Assembly (NCBI GenBank): GCA_002869065.1
Contig: PKTR01000003.1
Coordinates: forward strand, 152,891 to 216,890
Source of the DNA: Hyphomicrobiales bacterium
Lineage (GTDB): Bacteria > Pseudomonadota > Alphaproteobacteria > Rhizobiales > Rhodobiaceae
Direction of reading: 5' to 3'
DNA length: 64,000 nt
Shown here: piece by piece, positions 15,702 to 24,781 of the stretch
Layout: every line of letters begins with the position of its first letter
Position numbering within the stretch: the first letter of the stretch is position 1
Position numbers and translations under genes: made by a program
Notes under the pieces: generated by a model
What the model was told of the DNA's origin: nothing
Database searches by the model: none
What the model saw: the letters and a program-made list of their open reading frames with translations, nothing else

Positions 15702-16571
15702 TTAAACCAGGATCTTGCGCAGGAATTCGACGACGGCGTCGGCGAAAACGTCGTTGCGGTCGCCCGCCACCATGTGGCCCGCTCCGGAAACATCGGCGTA
15801 ATCCGCCTGCGGCACGAGTTCGAGAAACTCGCGCGCATGGTCTTCCGAAACCAGTTCCGAACGCCCGCCGCGCACCAACAGGACCGGCACGTGGATATGG
15901 CGCACGGCGTCGAGCATCCGCGCTTCCATATCGGCCGGCTCGTTGGCGACCGACCTCGGCCCGGACAGGAACCGCGGGTCCCAGTGCCAGCGATAGCGAC
16001 CGTCATCGTGTAGGCGCAGATTTTTCCTGAGGCCTTCCAGCGAGCGCGGCCGCTCCCGGTTCGGGAGATAGGCGGCGACCGCGTCGGCCGCCTCGTCGAT
16101 GGAGGCGAAGCCCTCCTCCATGCGGTCGCGCATGAAGCCGGTGATGCGGGCAACGCCGTTCGGATCGAGCCGGGGAACGATGTCGACGAGGATCAGCGCG
16201 GACAACAGCGAGCCGTCACTTTCGCCCTCGGCGAGCATCCCGGAAATGCCGCCGAGTGAAGCCCCAATCACGATCGGCGCCGAGCCATACCGCTGCGCGA
16301 TCTGCCCGGCGACGGCAACGAGATCGGCGGCGTAGTCGGCGAAGGTGTAATCGCCGCCCTCGACCCATTCGCTATCGCCATGGCCGCGCTGGTCGAGCGC
16401 AATCGCCCGCAGCCCTTCGCGCGCCAGACGCGCCGCCGTCTCCTCCCACGCGTAGCGGGTCTGCCCGCCGCCATGCAGCAGAAGCACGACCGGCCCGCGC
16501 CCCTCTTCACCCTCGTGGAGATCGCCGACGAGGCGATTGCCCGCCGTTCCCGAAAATTCGACTCTGTGCAC
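15702..16571 (-). CDS. alpha/beta hydrolase
   Basis: The product is 289 residues with the complete alpha/beta-hydrolase signature. The oxyanion strand is VVLLLHGGGQTRYAWEE, the nucleophile elbow GASLGGISG (Ser about 109), the acid probably Asp or Glu in the SELVSEDHAREF region, and the catalytic His in SGAGHMVAGDRND near residue 268. There is no signal peptide, so it is cytoplasmic. ALDQRGHGDSEW is typical of the esterase/epoxide-hydrolase/lactonase superfamily. The substrate is unknown. Another hydrolase of the same fold lies just upstream in the same direction, 56 bp away, so they may be co-transcribed. Confidence 0.9.
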   Translation of the reverse strand: MHRVEFSGTAGNRLVGDLHEGEEGRGPVVLLLHGGGQTRYAWEETAARLAREGLRAIALDQRGHGDSEWVEGGDYTFADYAADLVAVAGQIAQRYGSAPIVIGASLGGISGMLAEGESDGSLLSALILVDIVPRLDPNGVARITGFMRDRMEEGFASIDEAADAVAAYLPNRERPRSLEGLRKNLRLHDDGRYRWHWDPRFLSGPRSVANEPADMEARMLDAVRHIHVPVLLVRGGRSELVSEDHAREFLELVPQADYADVSGAGHMVAGDRNDVFADAVVEFLRKILV

Positions 16572-16627
16572 CCTGTCGCCCCCTCGCCCGAGCCCGGTTC
16601 TCGTACCGGCCGCTCGATGCCCGATCG

Positions 16628-17404
16628 TCAGGACCGGCGCGTCCAGAATTCCATCGTGCCGGCCTTGTAGGTCTTGTCGCCCACGGCGAGCATATGATCG
16701 CGGCCCGGTATATCAAGCACCTCGGCGTCGGGCAGCAGCGCGGCAAGCTCGTCGGCCGAGCCGGCGATGGTGTCCGTGGTCCCGACGGCGACGAGAATCG
16801 GCATGGTCAGCGTCGCGAGCGTCGCCGGATCGATCTTCTGCCGCGACGAACGCATGCAGGCGGCCAGCGCCAGAAAATCGCTCTTCGTCTGCTCCGCGAA
16901 TTTGCGGAAGGCACGCCCCGTTGCATCAGTGACATGCGAAATCGATTCGGCCTCGAGCGCCTCGGCAATCGGTTCCGGCGCACCGACACCCGTCACCATG
17001 CCGTAGCCGAGGCCGCCGAAGACAGCGGTGCGGACCCGATCCGGCGCCGTTGCGGCCAGGAACGCGGTAATGCGCGCGCCCATCGAATAGCCCATTACAT
17101 CGGCGCTCTCGATGTCGAGATGGTCGAGCAGACGCTTCGCATCCTCCGCCATGGTCGGCGCGCCGTAATACGCCGGATCGTAGAGCTTCTCGCTTTCGCC
17201 GTGGCCACGATTGTCGACGCCGATCACCCGCCGGCCGGATTTGACCAGCATGTCGACCCAGCCGGTGTAGACCCAGTTCACATGGGCGTTCGAGGCAAAG
17301 CCGTGAATGAGCAGCGTCGGCGCGCCCTCGCCCTTGTCGAAATAGGCGATCTCCACACCCTGCGAATCGAATGAATCCATGTCCGGCCTCGCTCGCGCCT
17401 GCAT
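16628..17404 (-). CDS. alpha/beta hydrolase
   Basis: The product is 258 residues. It shows TLLIHGFASNAHVNW (oxyanion strand), VIGVDNRGHGESEKLYD, the nucleophile elbow GYSMGARI (Ser about 107) and the catalytic His in IPGRDHMLAVGDK near residue 240. It is related to but clearly distinct from its neighbour at 15702-16571. The start at 17404 is supported by AGGA about 6 nt upstream; an alternative ATG at 17380 (MDSFDS) lacks a ribosome binding site. The substrate cannot be inferred. Confidence 0.88.
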   Translation of the reverse strand: MQARARPDMDSFDSQGVEIAYFDKGEGAPTLLIHGFASNAHVNWVYTGWVDMLVKSGRRVIGVDNRGHGESEKLYDPAYYGAPTMAEDAKRLLDHLDIESADVMGYSMGARITAFLAATAPDRVRTAVFGGLGYGMVTGVGAPEPIAEALEAESISHVTDATGRAFRKFAEQTKSDFLALAACMRSSRQKIDPATLATLTMPILVAVGTTDTIAGSADELAALLPDAEVLDIPGRDHMLAVGDKTYKAGTMEFWTRRS

Positions 17405-17647
17405 TTTGTCCTGATCGAAGCGGCGAACATAGGGGCTCGCCCCGACGCTGAAAAGGCGTCATCCGTCGAAACCGCACAACGCGGCGCACACCGCACGCCG
17501 AGCGCGGCGAAAGGGTCTGTTCATCACACGGCCGGCTCGCTATTGTGCCGACCACTGCGCCCATTCCCGCGCAACACCTTGCAATCGACCGTTCCGGCAG
17601 TCCCGAGCATCCGCCGTTTCGGTCCCCAGCGATGGAAGCTTGCCGCC

Positions 17648-17896
17648 ATGGCTCACCAGATCGTTCCCCATTTCTGCAACGACGACGGCGTCGCCTCAAT
17701 CCGCGTCGGAGCCCGCGAGTTCATGTGCATCGGCGCCCGCGCGCCGTTCGATCATCCGCACGTCTTCCTCGACATGGGCGGCGACAGCGAAGCGGTCTGT
17801 CCCTATTGCTCGACGCGCTTTGTCTACGACGCGTCGCTCGGCGCCGGTGACGCCGACCCGGCCAACTGCGTCGTCGTCGCAGAAGCCGCCGAATAA
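17648..17896 (+). CDS. zf-CHCC zinc-finger protein
   Basis: The product is 82 residues. It carries a zinc-binding C-H-C-C arrangement: Cys in REFMCIGARAP, His in FDHPHVFLDMG, and the pair in AVCPYCSTRFVYD. This is the zf-CHCC domain also found in the mitochondrial complex I subunit NDUFS6, and the alphaproteobacterial stand-alone proteins are related to it. A role in complex I assembly or stability is plausible by homology but not shown by this context. It is followed after 14 nt by the FAD monooxygenase gene, probably the same transcript. Confidence 0.85.
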   Translation: MAHQIVPHFCNDDGVASIRVGAREFMCIGARAPFDHPHVFLDMGGDSEAVCPYCSTRFVYDASLGAGDADPANCVVVAEAAE

Positions 17897-17910
17897 CACC
17901 CTCCACAAAG

Positions 17911-19086
17911 ATGGAACGCCACATTGCCATTGCCGGCGCCGGCATCGGCGGCCTCGCCGCGGCGCTTTCGCTTGCGAAGGTCGGCATGCGCGTCACCGTG
18001 CTGGAACGCGCGCCCGCGCTGCATGAGGTTGGCGCCGGGCTGCAGATCTCGCCGAATGCCAGCCGCATCCTGATCGACCTCGGGCTGCACGACGCGCTGA
18101 AAGCCGTCGCCGTCGCGCCCCTCTCGATCCGCATCCATGCCGGCCGCAGCGCCCATGAGCTGAACCACGTCAATCTCGGAGAGAACGCCGAGAAGCGCTA
18201 CGGCGCGCCCTACTGGTCGATCCATCGTGGCGAACTGCAAGCCGTGCTCGGCGAAGCCGCCCGCGCCAATCCGAATATCGACCTCCGCCTCGGCGCCGCC
18301 GTCGTTGACGCAAACGAAGACGCCTCCGGCGTTACCGTGATGCTCGAGGGCCCCGACATTCCCGCGCCGGTCACCGCCGACGCGCTTGTCGCCGCCGACG
18401 GCGTCTGGTCGAAGGTCCGCGCCAATGTGCTGAAACTTCCCGGCGCCGCCTTTACCGGTCGCACGGCCTGGCGGGCACTGCTGCCGATCGAAGCGGCACC
18501 GGCGCAATTCCGGTTCAATGGCGGACTGTGGATCGGCCCGAGCGCCCATCTCGTCCACTATCCGGTTTCCGGCGGCACAAAGTTCAACATCGTCGCAATC
18601 GTCAAGGACGACTGGAACGAGGAGGGCTGGAGCGCGCCCGGCGACCCGGCCGTTCTGCTGCGACGCTTCGCCAACTGGGCACCGCTTGCTCGCGCCGTTC
18701 TCTCGCTGCCCGATGAATGGCTGAAATGGGCGCTCTGCGGCATGCCGCCGGCGGGCCAGCCCTGGCATCGCGGCCGCGTCGCCCTGCTCGGCGATGCCGC
18801 CCATGCGATGCTGCCCTTTGCAGCGCAAGGCGCGGCCATGGCCATCGAGGACGGCGCCATCCTTGCCCAGGAGCTTGGCAGCGACCAGCCCGTCGAAGCG
18901 GCGCTTAGCGCCTACGAACACCGCCGCCGCCCACGCGTCGAGCGGGTCGTCGCCACCGCGCTCGAGAACGACAAGCTCTACCATGCGTCCGGCCCGGCCG
19001 CGCATTTCCGCGATGCGGGCCTGCGCGTGCTCGGCTCGCGCATGCTGCTTGCCCGCTACGACTGGATCTACAGCTGGCGGCCCTAG
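17911..19086 (+). CDS. FAD-dependent aromatic-ring monooxygenase (UbiH/salicylate hydroxylase-like)
   Basis: The product is 391 residues. The three flavoprotein hydroxylase fingerprints are visible: the N-terminal Rossmann loop IAGAGIGGLAAALSLAK, the ADGVWSKVR (DG) motif near residue 160, and the FAD-ribityl motif RVALLGDAAHAMLPF with AAMAIEDGAILA. These class A monooxygenases use NAD(P)H and O2 to hydroxylate phenolic substrates. GAGLQISPNASRIL near residue 43 is typical of the salicylate/6-hydroxynicotinate 3-monooxygenase branch. No ring-cleavage genes are adjacent, so the substrate is open. Confidence 0.9.
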   Translation: MERHIAIAGAGIGGLAAALSLAKVGMRVTVLERAPALHEVGAGLQISPNASRILIDLGLHDALKAVAVAPLSIRIHAGRSAHELNHVNLGENAEKRYGAPYWSIHRGELQAVLGEAARANPNIDLRLGAAVVDANEDASGVTVMLEGPDIPAPVTADALVAADGVWSKVRANVLKLPGAAFTGRTAWRALLPIEAAPAQFRFNGGLWIGPSAHLVHYPVSGGTKFNIVAIVKDDWNEEGWSAPGDPAVLLRRFANWAPLARAVLSLPDEWLKWALCGMPPAGQPWHRGRVALLGDAAHAMLPFAAQGAAMAIEDGAILAQELGSDQPVEAALSAYEHRRRPRVERVVATALENDKLYHASGPAAHFRDAGLRVLGSRMLLARYDWIYSWRP

Positions 19087-19195
19087 AGCCCCGGTTCTCC
19101 CCCGGTTTCCCCAGCCCCGTTCCCGTTGGGGCTTGAGTGCGCCGCGCGCCTGCCCTACACGACAAGGAACGAGGAAACGCAAGGGCAGAAGCCGC

Positions 19196-19969
19196 ATGAC
19201 CGCATCGCACCCGTCAGATGCCGCGCCGTCGGGCACTATCGTCACCGCCGCGATCCTCGTCATCGGCGATGAAATCCTTTCCGGCCGCACCAAGGACAAG
19301 AACATCGGCTTCATTGCCGAATACTGCACCAATATCGGCATCGACCTGAAGGAAGTGCGTATCGTCCCCGACGAGAATGACCGTATCGTCGACGCGATCA
19401 ACGAACTGCGCGCCCGCTACACCTATCTCTTCACCACCGGCGGCATCGGCCCGACCCACGACGACATCACCGCCGACGCGGTTGCCGAGGCCTTCGACAC
19501 GACGCTTGAGATCAACGACCGCATCGTCGAGATCATGAAGAGCCGCCGGCCGGGCTACGAGATCACCCCGGCGCGCCTGCGCATGGCGCGTGTGCCGAAA
19601 GGCGGCGGCCTGATCGAGAACACGGTGTCCGGCCTGCCCGGCTTCTACATCGGCAATGTCTACGTGATGGCCGGCGTGCCCTCCGTCATGCAAGCGATGT
19701 TCGATGCCCTCGTGCCGATGTTGCGGACCGGTGACAGGATCCTGTCGGAGACCATCGATGCCGGTCGCCCCGAGAGCGTGATTTCCGCCCCGCTCGGCGC
19801 CATTCAGGAAGCCCATCCAGACACCATGATCGGCTCTTACCCCTATTTCGAGGAAGGCCGTTTCGCCACGCGCATCGTCGTGCGCGCCCGCGATGCCGCC
19901 CTCTTGAAGACGGTCGCCGGCGAGGTCGAAGCCATGCTCGACACCCTGCCGAAGACCGACAAGCACTGA
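19196..19969 (+). CDS. CinA-like molybdopterin-binding domain protein
   Basis: The product is 257 residues. The N-terminal 170 residues match the MoCF_biosynth/CinA N-domain: [19 protein letters not shown] at the start and [20 protein letters not shown] near residue 80, the classic GGxGPTxDDxT loop. The C-terminal nicotinamide-nucleotide amidase domain of full CinA is absent. It is annotated in other genomes as competence/damage-inducible protein A. The substrate may be an ADP-ribose- or pterin-like nucleotide. The ATG lies a short distance after AAGGGCAGAAG. Confidence 0.9.
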   Translation: MTASHPSDAAPSGTIVTAAILVIGDEILSGRTKDKNIGFIAEYCTNIGIDLKEVRIVPDENDRIVDAINELRARYTYLFTTGGIGPTHDDITADAVAEAFDTTLEINDRIVEIMKSRRPGYEITPARLRMARVPKGGGLIENTVSGLPGFYIGNVYVMAGVPSVMQAMFDALVPMLRTGDRILSETIDAGRPESVISAPLGAIQEAHPDTMIGSYPYFEEGRFATRIVVRARDAALLKTVAGEVEAMLDTLPKTDKH

Positions 19970-20016
19970 CTGAACAACCCGAACGAAACCGACCGAGAGA
20001 GACCGAGAGAAACGCC

Positions 20017-20529
20017 ATGAGCGACGGCCCGACCCCCGACAAAGCCTTTCCCGTATCCTGGGACCAGTTCCACCGCGACGCCCGCGCGCTCGCCTGGCGT
20101 CTGTCCGGCCAGGGCGACTGGCAGGCCATCGTCTGCATCACCCGCGGCGGCCTCGTGCCGGCGGCAATCGTGACGCGCGAACTCGGCATCCGCCTGATCG
20201 AGACGATCTGCGTCGCCTCCTATCACGACTATCAGGAACAGGGTGAGCTCAAGGTCATCAAGGAAATCGCCGACCACGTCACCGAGATCGGCGGCGAAGG
20301 CGGCAAGGGCGTGCTGGTCATCGACGATCTGGTCGACACCGGCAAGACCGCGAAGATCGTCCGCGAGCGCCTGCCGAACGCCCATTTCGCCACCGTCTAC
20401 GCCAAGCCGATGGGCCGGCCGATGGTCGACACCTTCGTCACCGAGGTCTCGCAGGACACCTGGATCTACTTCCCCTGGGACATGGGCCTGTCGTTCCAGC
20501 CGCCGATCTCGAAGACGAGCGCCGGCTGA
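20017..20529 (+). CDS. gpt: xanthine-guanine phosphoribosyltransferase
   Basis: The product is 170 residues, close to the usual 150-170. The PRPP-binding motif [18 protein letters not shown] spans about residues 97-114. Other landmarks are [20 protein letters not shown] near residue 38 and [11 protein letters not shown] near the C-terminus, where the purine-recognising Trp/Phe is found. It salvages xanthine and guanine using PRPP. The gene starts 47 nt after the CinA-like gene, on the same strand. Confidence 0.94.
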   Translation: MSDGPTPDKAFPVSWDQFHRDARALAWRLSGQGDWQAIVCITRGGLVPAAIVTRELGIRLIETICVASYHDYQEQGELKVIKEIADHVTEIGGEGGKGVLVIDDLVDTGKTAKIVRERLPNAHFATVYAKPMGRPMVDTFVTEVSQDTWIYFPWDMGLSFQPPISKTSAG

Positions 20530-20700
20530 TCCGCCCTCTCAGCCCTGCAACCGCAGGGCACGGAACGGCTCACGCCTCGCCGCGCTTGACCGCGCGATGC
20601 CGAGGCCTTACCGGAAAGGTGCCGGCCCAGATGGAACCGGCACGCCTTATTGCTCGTTGCGCCCGATGGCTCAGGGCGCCCGACGGCTCGGGGCGCGAAT

Positions 20701-20786
20701 GCGGACGTGGTGGAATTGGTAGACACAAGGGACTTAAAATCCCTCGGGCCTAGCCCATGCGGGTTCGAGTCCCGCCGTCCGCACCA
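20701..20786 (+). tRNA. tRNA-Leu (anticodon TAA)
   Basis: The 7-bp acceptor stem GCGGACG/CGTCCGC, D-loop region TGGAATTGGTAGACAC, anticodon loop CTTAAAA (anticodon TAA), a long variable arm and TTCGAGT in the T-arm form a class II leucine tRNA reading UUA/UUG. Discriminator A and CCA (20784-20786) are genome-encoded. No integrase or att-like duplication is seen beside it. Confidence 0.97.
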
Positions 20787-20946
20787 CCTCTTCTCTCACG
20801 CTGAACTCGCTTTCGCTCATCAGCTCCGAGGGGCGGCCTGACCGGCCGGCGCGCGCTCGAGCTTGCGAACACTTCGTGTTCGAGTTTGGTCCACTCAAGT
20901 GCACCAGTCGCTTTAGCAGGCAGCCTCTCCGGCCCGGAACTCCCCG

Positions 20947-21444
20947 CTACCCCGATGACGCAGCCTTCGCGGCATTCATCTGATCGTGACGGCGGCGGAC
21001 CTGTTCCGGCCAGCGGCTCTTGATGTAGGACAGCACGGCGATGATCTCGTCGTCGCTCAGGACGCCCTCGAAAGGCTGCATGCTCGACTGGTAGTCGTCG
21101 AGACCGGCAAATCTGGCGACACCCTGCTTGGTGATACCGAACAACACATCATCGGTGTGATGCCAGGTGTGCCCCGTTTCGTCGTGCGGCGGCGCGGGAA
21201 GCAGGCCATCCGCTCCACGCGTCTTCCAGTCCGGCTGGCCCTCAAGGTTGTCGCCGTGACAGGCGGCGCAATGCTCCACGTAGAGAACGCGACCCGAGGC
21301 AACGACCGCTGGGTCATCGGGCCGAAACAGGCCGACAGCATTTTCGGGATGACCTCGCGCGACGATGACGGAATACGCCACCGCCGCCACCGCGAGCATC
21401 ACTCCGCCAACGGCAAGTCGACGCTTCGAGATTATTGCGGTCAT
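20947..21444 (-). CDS. membrane-anchored monohaem cytochrome c
   Basis: The product is 165 residues with an uncleaved-looking N-terminal hydrophobic segment (about residues 10-29, AVGGVMLAVAAVAYSVIVA). A class I cytochrome c domain follows, with the haem motif CAACH at 59-63 and a likely axial Met in YQSSMQPFEG. It would face the periplasm and carry electrons. It is the last gene of a minus-strand block with an L,D-transpeptidase and other cytochromes. The C-terminus is basic (KSRWPEQVRRRHD). Confidence 0.9.
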   Translation of the reverse strand: MTAIISKRRLAVGGVMLAVAAVAYSVIVARGHPENAVGLFRPDDPAVVASGRVLYVEHCAACHGDNLEGQPDWKTRGADGLLPAPPHDETGHTWHHTDDVLFGITKQGVARFAGLDDYQSSMQPFEGVLSDDEIIAVLSYIKSRWPEQVRRRHDQMNAAKAASSG

Positions 21445-21459
21445 GTGAACCCCCTTCCC

Positions 21460-22158
21460 TCACACAACGACAATCGAGGAGCCATTGCGAACACGGTCAT
21501 AGAGATCGACCACGTCCTGGTTCAAAAGCCGCACGCAGCCGCTTGAGACGGCCCGGCCGATACTGCCTGGCTCATTGGTGCCGTGAATGCGGTAGAGCGT
21601 GTCGACCCGTCCTTCGAAGATGTAGAGCGCGCGGGCACCGAGCGGATTGCCGAGCCCCGGCGGCATGCCGCCATTGCGCACGCTGTACTTCTCCAGCTCG
21701 GGCGAGCGCTCGATCATCTCGTCGGGCGGCGTCCATTTCGGCCATTTCTGCTTCCAGGCAATCCGCGCCCGGCCCGACCACGCGAAACCGGCACGGCCGA
21801 GGCCGACCCCGTATCGCCGCGCCATCCCGTTTTCCTCGACGAGATAGAGATAGAAATTCGCGGTATCGACATAGAGCGTTCCCGGCGCTTCGCCGGTCGG
21901 GTCGGGAACGTGGGCGCGATAGTATCTTTCGGGCACCTTGCGCAAATCGACCGCGGGCAATGGGAACAGTTCGTCCGGCATGGCGCGATACATCAGCACC
22001 GGGGCGGACGGTGTGGCCGGAACCGGCGTAAGTGCCGGCTTTTGCTGCCGAACGGTTTGCGAACAACCGGCAACCAGCAACCCGGACAGGCTCGCCAGCG
22101 TACCGATGAATTGCCGACGACTGACCTCGTCCGGCCGAATGGAAACAGACATGAACAT
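21460..22158 (-). CDS. L,D-transpeptidase (YkuD family) with Tat/lipoprotein-like leader
   Basis: The product is 232 residues. The N-terminus has SRRQFIGTLASLSGLLVAGC, which combines a twin-arginine-like motif with a lipobox-type LVAGC, so the protein is exported and possibly lipidated. The YkuD catalytic domain spans about residues 90-230 and ends with the signature YRIHGTNEPGSIG then RAVSSGCVRLLN, giving the catalytic Cys in SxGCxR and its His partner. These enzymes form 3-3 peptidoglycan cross-links or attach proteins to peptidoglycan. It lies 15 nt upstream of the cytochrome gene. Confidence 0.93.
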   Translation of the reverse strand: MFMSVSIRPDEVSRRQFIGTLASLSGLLVAGCSQTVRQQKPALTPVPATPSAPVLMYRAMPDELFPLPAVDLRKVPERYYRAHVPDPTGEAPGTLYVDTANFYLYLVEENGMARRYGVGLGRAGFAWSGRARIAWKQKWPKWTPPDEMIERSPELEKYSVRNGGMPPGLGNPLGARALYIFEGRVDTLYRIHGTNEPGSIGRAVSSGCVRLLNQDVVDLYDRVRNGSSIVVV

Positions 22159-22209
22159 CTCCTGATGAATTCCAATTGAGTGACTGGCCTTTGCCAGCCC
22201 GTGCGGAAA

Positions 22210-22593
22210 TCAGGAGATTGCTTGCGGTGGGCGAGACGGCGGAGCGGTTGCCCGACCGGAAGAGAGGAGATCGACATATCCCGGCCCGACGTTATGGGCC
22301 GATCGTGCCAGGTCTGCGGCGTCACCGGTCAAGGCACCGAGATCGGTATGGCAGGAAGAGTGTCCGCGCTTCGCCGTGCCGCCGAACGCCTTGCAGCAAT
22401 TGGCGTCGGCATTCGATACGGCAACAGTCGAACCGAGTGTATCATCCTCGGCGGCCTCATCCCCCGGCATGTCCGCGCAGACGAGCGCGGCCGGCCCGAA
22501 ACCGGGCGCAGCCGTCGCCTTCGCCAGCATCGGCATCCAGCCGTTGCCCCAGACGGCAAACGCCAGAACAAGGATGAGCAAGCTTCTCAACAT
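22210..22593 (-). CDS. small secreted Cys-containing protein (DUF2946/CopL-like)
   Basis: The product is 127 residues. A signal peptide (MLRSLLILVLAFAVWGNG...) is followed by a low-complexity region with Cys in ALVCADMPG, a CC pair in ADANCCKAFGG and a Cys/His motif GHSSCHTDLGAL. The tail is Pro-rich (SGRATAPPSRPPQ). This layout resembles small metal-associated exported proteins near copper or haem genes. The family assignment is tentative. A second protein of similar style is encoded at 24240-24587. Confidence 0.55.
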   Translation of the reverse strand: MLRSLLILVLAFAVWGNGWMPMLAKATAAPGFGPAALVCADMPGDEAAEDDTLGSTVAVSNADANCCKAFGGTAKRGHSSCHTDLGALTGDAADLARSAHNVGPGYVDLLSSGRATAPPSRPPQAIS

Positions 22594-22723
22594 GACCGTG
22601 TGATAGCGCGGCCAAGCGCTCCTCCTGAACTGACATTTCCGTCAAACGGTCGTGAACGCGCCGTGACCTCGTACCAGGTCAACCTCTCCAATGCCCCGGC
22701 AACAAAGATTGGTCTGGAAAGCA

Positions 22724-23620
22724 TCACTTCGCTGGTTCCTCATCGAGCAGATAGGTGGCGACCGCCTTGCGGTCGGCATCGGTCAGGAACGATGTGCCGT
22801 CATCCACGACTTTCGCCATCGAAGATCCGAAGACGTCGCCATCGGGCATGATCCCGGTTTCCAGCGCATACGCGATATCGCCGGGTTTCCAGCCGCTTTC
22901 GTGAAGCGCAGCGGTTGAGATTGCCGGAGCGCTCCCCCCTTCGGGAAGCGCCGGATTGCCTTCCAGGCGCCGGTTCGTCAGCCGCGCACCGGCAAGGTTT
23001 CGCGGCGTGTGGCAGGCTCCGCAATGAGCCGGTCCGCGAACGATGTATTGCCCGCGGTTCCATTGCTCGCTCTTGCCCGGATCGGGACTGAGCGGTGTGT
23101 CCGACAGGAATGCTGCGCGCCAAAGCTTCAGCCCGGGGCGAAACGAGAAGGGAAAGTGAAGTGCCTGCGGCCGCGACGGCGCGGCAACGGCCGGCAGCAT
23201 CCGGAATGCCGCCCACAGATCGGCGACATCCTGATCGGAAAGATGACGGTAGAACGGGTAAGGGAACGCCGGATAGTACGGCTCGCCGGACGGCGAAACG
23301 CCCTGCCGCACGGCGCGCGCGAAGTCGTCCAGCGACCAGGCTCCAAGCCCGTGTTTCTCGTCAGGTGTCAGGTTCGGCGTGTAGAACGTGCCGAACTTGG
23401 TTTCGAGCGCCAGTCCGCCAGCAAGCGGGGCTCCGCCCTTTGCACTGTTCGTATGGCAAGCAATGCAACCCGCCATGCGGGCGAGATAGGCGCCACGCGA
23501 CGCGTCGCCTTTCCTGTCCGCCAGGACGACCGGCTCGCCGATCGGCCATAGCCAGAGCGCCCCCGCCCCGGTACCGGCCAAAGCCAGCACCAGAGCAGCA
23601 ACGATACCGACCCGCTTCAT
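22724..23620 (-). CDS. dihaem cytochrome c
   Basis: The product is 298 residues. An N-terminal anchor or signal (residues 5-27) precedes two cytochrome c domains with haem motifs CIACH (about residue 52) and CGACH (about residue 202). It resembles the cytochrome c subunit of membrane-bound alcohol/aldehyde dehydrogenases and related thiosulfate or sugar dehydrogenases: NLTPDEKHGLGAWSLDDFARAVRQG is typical. No dehydrogenase subunit is encoded next to it. Its start overlaps the stop of the upstream cytochrome c' gene by 4 nt (ATGA), so the two are translationally coupled. Confidence 0.92.
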   Translation of the reverse strand: MKRVGIVAALVLALAGTGAGALWLWPIGEPVVLADRKGDASRGAYLARMAGCIACHTNSAKGGAPLAGGLALETKFGTFYTPNLTPDEKHGLGAWSLDDFARAVRQGVSPSGEPYYPAFPYPFYRHLSDQDVADLWAAFRMLPAVAAPSRPQALHFPFSFRPGLKLWRAAFLSDTPLSPDPGKSEQWNRGQYIVRGPAHCGACHTPRNLAGARLTNRRLEGNPALPEGGSAPAISTAALHESGWKPGDIAYALETGIMPDGDVFGSSMAKVVDDGTSFLTDADRKAVATYLLDEEPAK

Positions 23621-24177
23621 TTCCTTTCCCGGCGAAAATCGCTGTGACAGTCAGAGCAGGTTTTGACGACCAGCCCGAAAACGCGCTTCGCCGGCATCGC
23701 CGCGAGCTCGTTTTCCGACACCGTCATCGAAGATGAACTGGCCATCATCACGGCACCCGTACTTCCGCCAGATGAAGCTCCCGCCGCGCGATCCGGCTCA
23801 TTCTCGGCGGCAGCGGCAAGACCCGCACTCTGCACCTCAAGGCGCCTCGCGAGATCGGCAAAGGTCTGCCAGTCACGCCAGATCGCCTTGCGCGCTTCGG
23901 AGGGTGGATGGGAGCTTCCTTGCGGAAACAGCTTGGTCAGAGCATCGCCCGAGTGCTTGTTGATGATTGCGGCGGTCCGTTTCACCGCATCAGCGTCGTA
24001 GGGGGCCGTCCCCTTGAACATTTCCGCCGTCGCCTTCACGGCCTTTGCCATGGCGGACATGGCGTCCATCCGTTCCTTGACGACACCGACGGCACCGCCA
24101 TGGGCGAGCGCGGCGGCAACCGCCAACGCATAGAGAGCGGAAGCACCAGCTCCCGCGCGAAGATATCTTCCAGTCAT
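23617..24177 (-). CDS. cytochrome c' (class II cytochrome c)
   Basis: The product is 186 residues, longer than the usual 125-150 of mature c' domains. A signal peptide (SALYALAVAAALAHGG) is followed by a four-helix-type region containing VKERMDAMSAMAKAVKATAEMF and KLFPQGSSHPPSEARKAIW. The C-terminal haem motif CSDCH near residue 174 is in the class II position. An Ala/Ser-rich insert (about residues 125-150) sits between helices. Such proteins bind NO or act in electron transfer or detoxification. The gene overlaps the dihaem cytochrome gene. Confidence 0.87.
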   Translation of the reverse strand: MTGRYLRAGAGASALYALAVAAALAHGGAVGVVKERMDAMSAMAKAVKATAEMFKGTAPYDADAVKRTAAIINKHSGDALTKLFPQGSSHPPSEARKAIWRDWQTFADLARRLEVQSAGLAAAAENEPDRAAGASSGGSTGAVMMASSSSMTVSENELAAMPAKRVFGLVVKTCSDCHSDFRRERK

Positions 24178-24239
24178 TGTGAGAGTCCCGTTTCCGTTGG
24201 ATCGCAGTCGTGACCGGACACCGGCCACAGCTTCACCTG

Positions 24240-24587
24240 TCAGGAACGGGAAATGCGCGGAGGGGGCGGATCGAGTATCGCGAGACGGCCGCGGGCGATG
24301 GCGAGCGGCACGACTTCGTGAACCGCCTTCTGCTTCATGGGCAACGTCACGGACGTATCGACGATCGCGAGCACGGCCGCCCCACAATGGATCAGCGGCT
24401 CGTGTTCCGAGCCGGCGGGCTGTTTGTGATGCTCATCGCCGAACTCCAGACAAAGCGGCCCGTGGCAGTGATGACCGCCGCCGGTAGCGTGATGTCCGGT
24501 CAGCTCTTCGGCATGGGAAAACCGCGCGCCCGCAAACGCGAAGGAAGCCACCATCAAAAGGACGAGGAAACTGCGGAGGGTTCGCAC
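24240..24587 (-). CDS. small exported His/Cys-rich protein
   Basis: The product is about 115 residues from a GTG start. A signal peptide (LRSFLVLLMVASFAFAGARFSHA) is followed by a metal-ligand-rich stretch, HHATGGGHHCHGPLCLEF, then EHHKQPAGSEHEPLIHCG, and a C-terminal PPPPRI tail. The tail and Cys/His pattern resemble DUF2946-type exported proteins linked to copper handling. The start is uncertain: no ATG fits before the signal peptide except far upstream. It lies just upstream of the cytochrome c' gene in the same direction. Confidence 0.55.
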   Translation of the reverse strand: MRTLRSFLVLLMVASFAFAGARFSHAEELTGHHATGGGHHCHGPLCLEFGDEHHKQPAGSEHEPLIHCGAAVLAIVDTSVTLPMKQKAVHEVVPLAIARGRLAILDPPPPRISRS

Positions 24588-24781
24588 GTTGTTCGTCACT
24601 CGCGGTTGTTTTCGGGCACACCCCGCCGAAGCGGCAAATGCGAACATACCGCGTTTTCTCACAAATGCCACGCATTTGCAAAACGGCGCAGTCCCTCCCC
24701 TTCGCTCGCCTCCAGCAATCGGCAACGCAGTTCGCAGCCATGTAGTGCGGGGGAGTGGCGCAGATTCCGGAGCCCCTCGTC

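Noticed and set aside
20701-20786. Genomic island insertion at the tRNA-Leu gene
   Set aside because: No integrase and no repeated 3' tRNA fragment are seen downstream.
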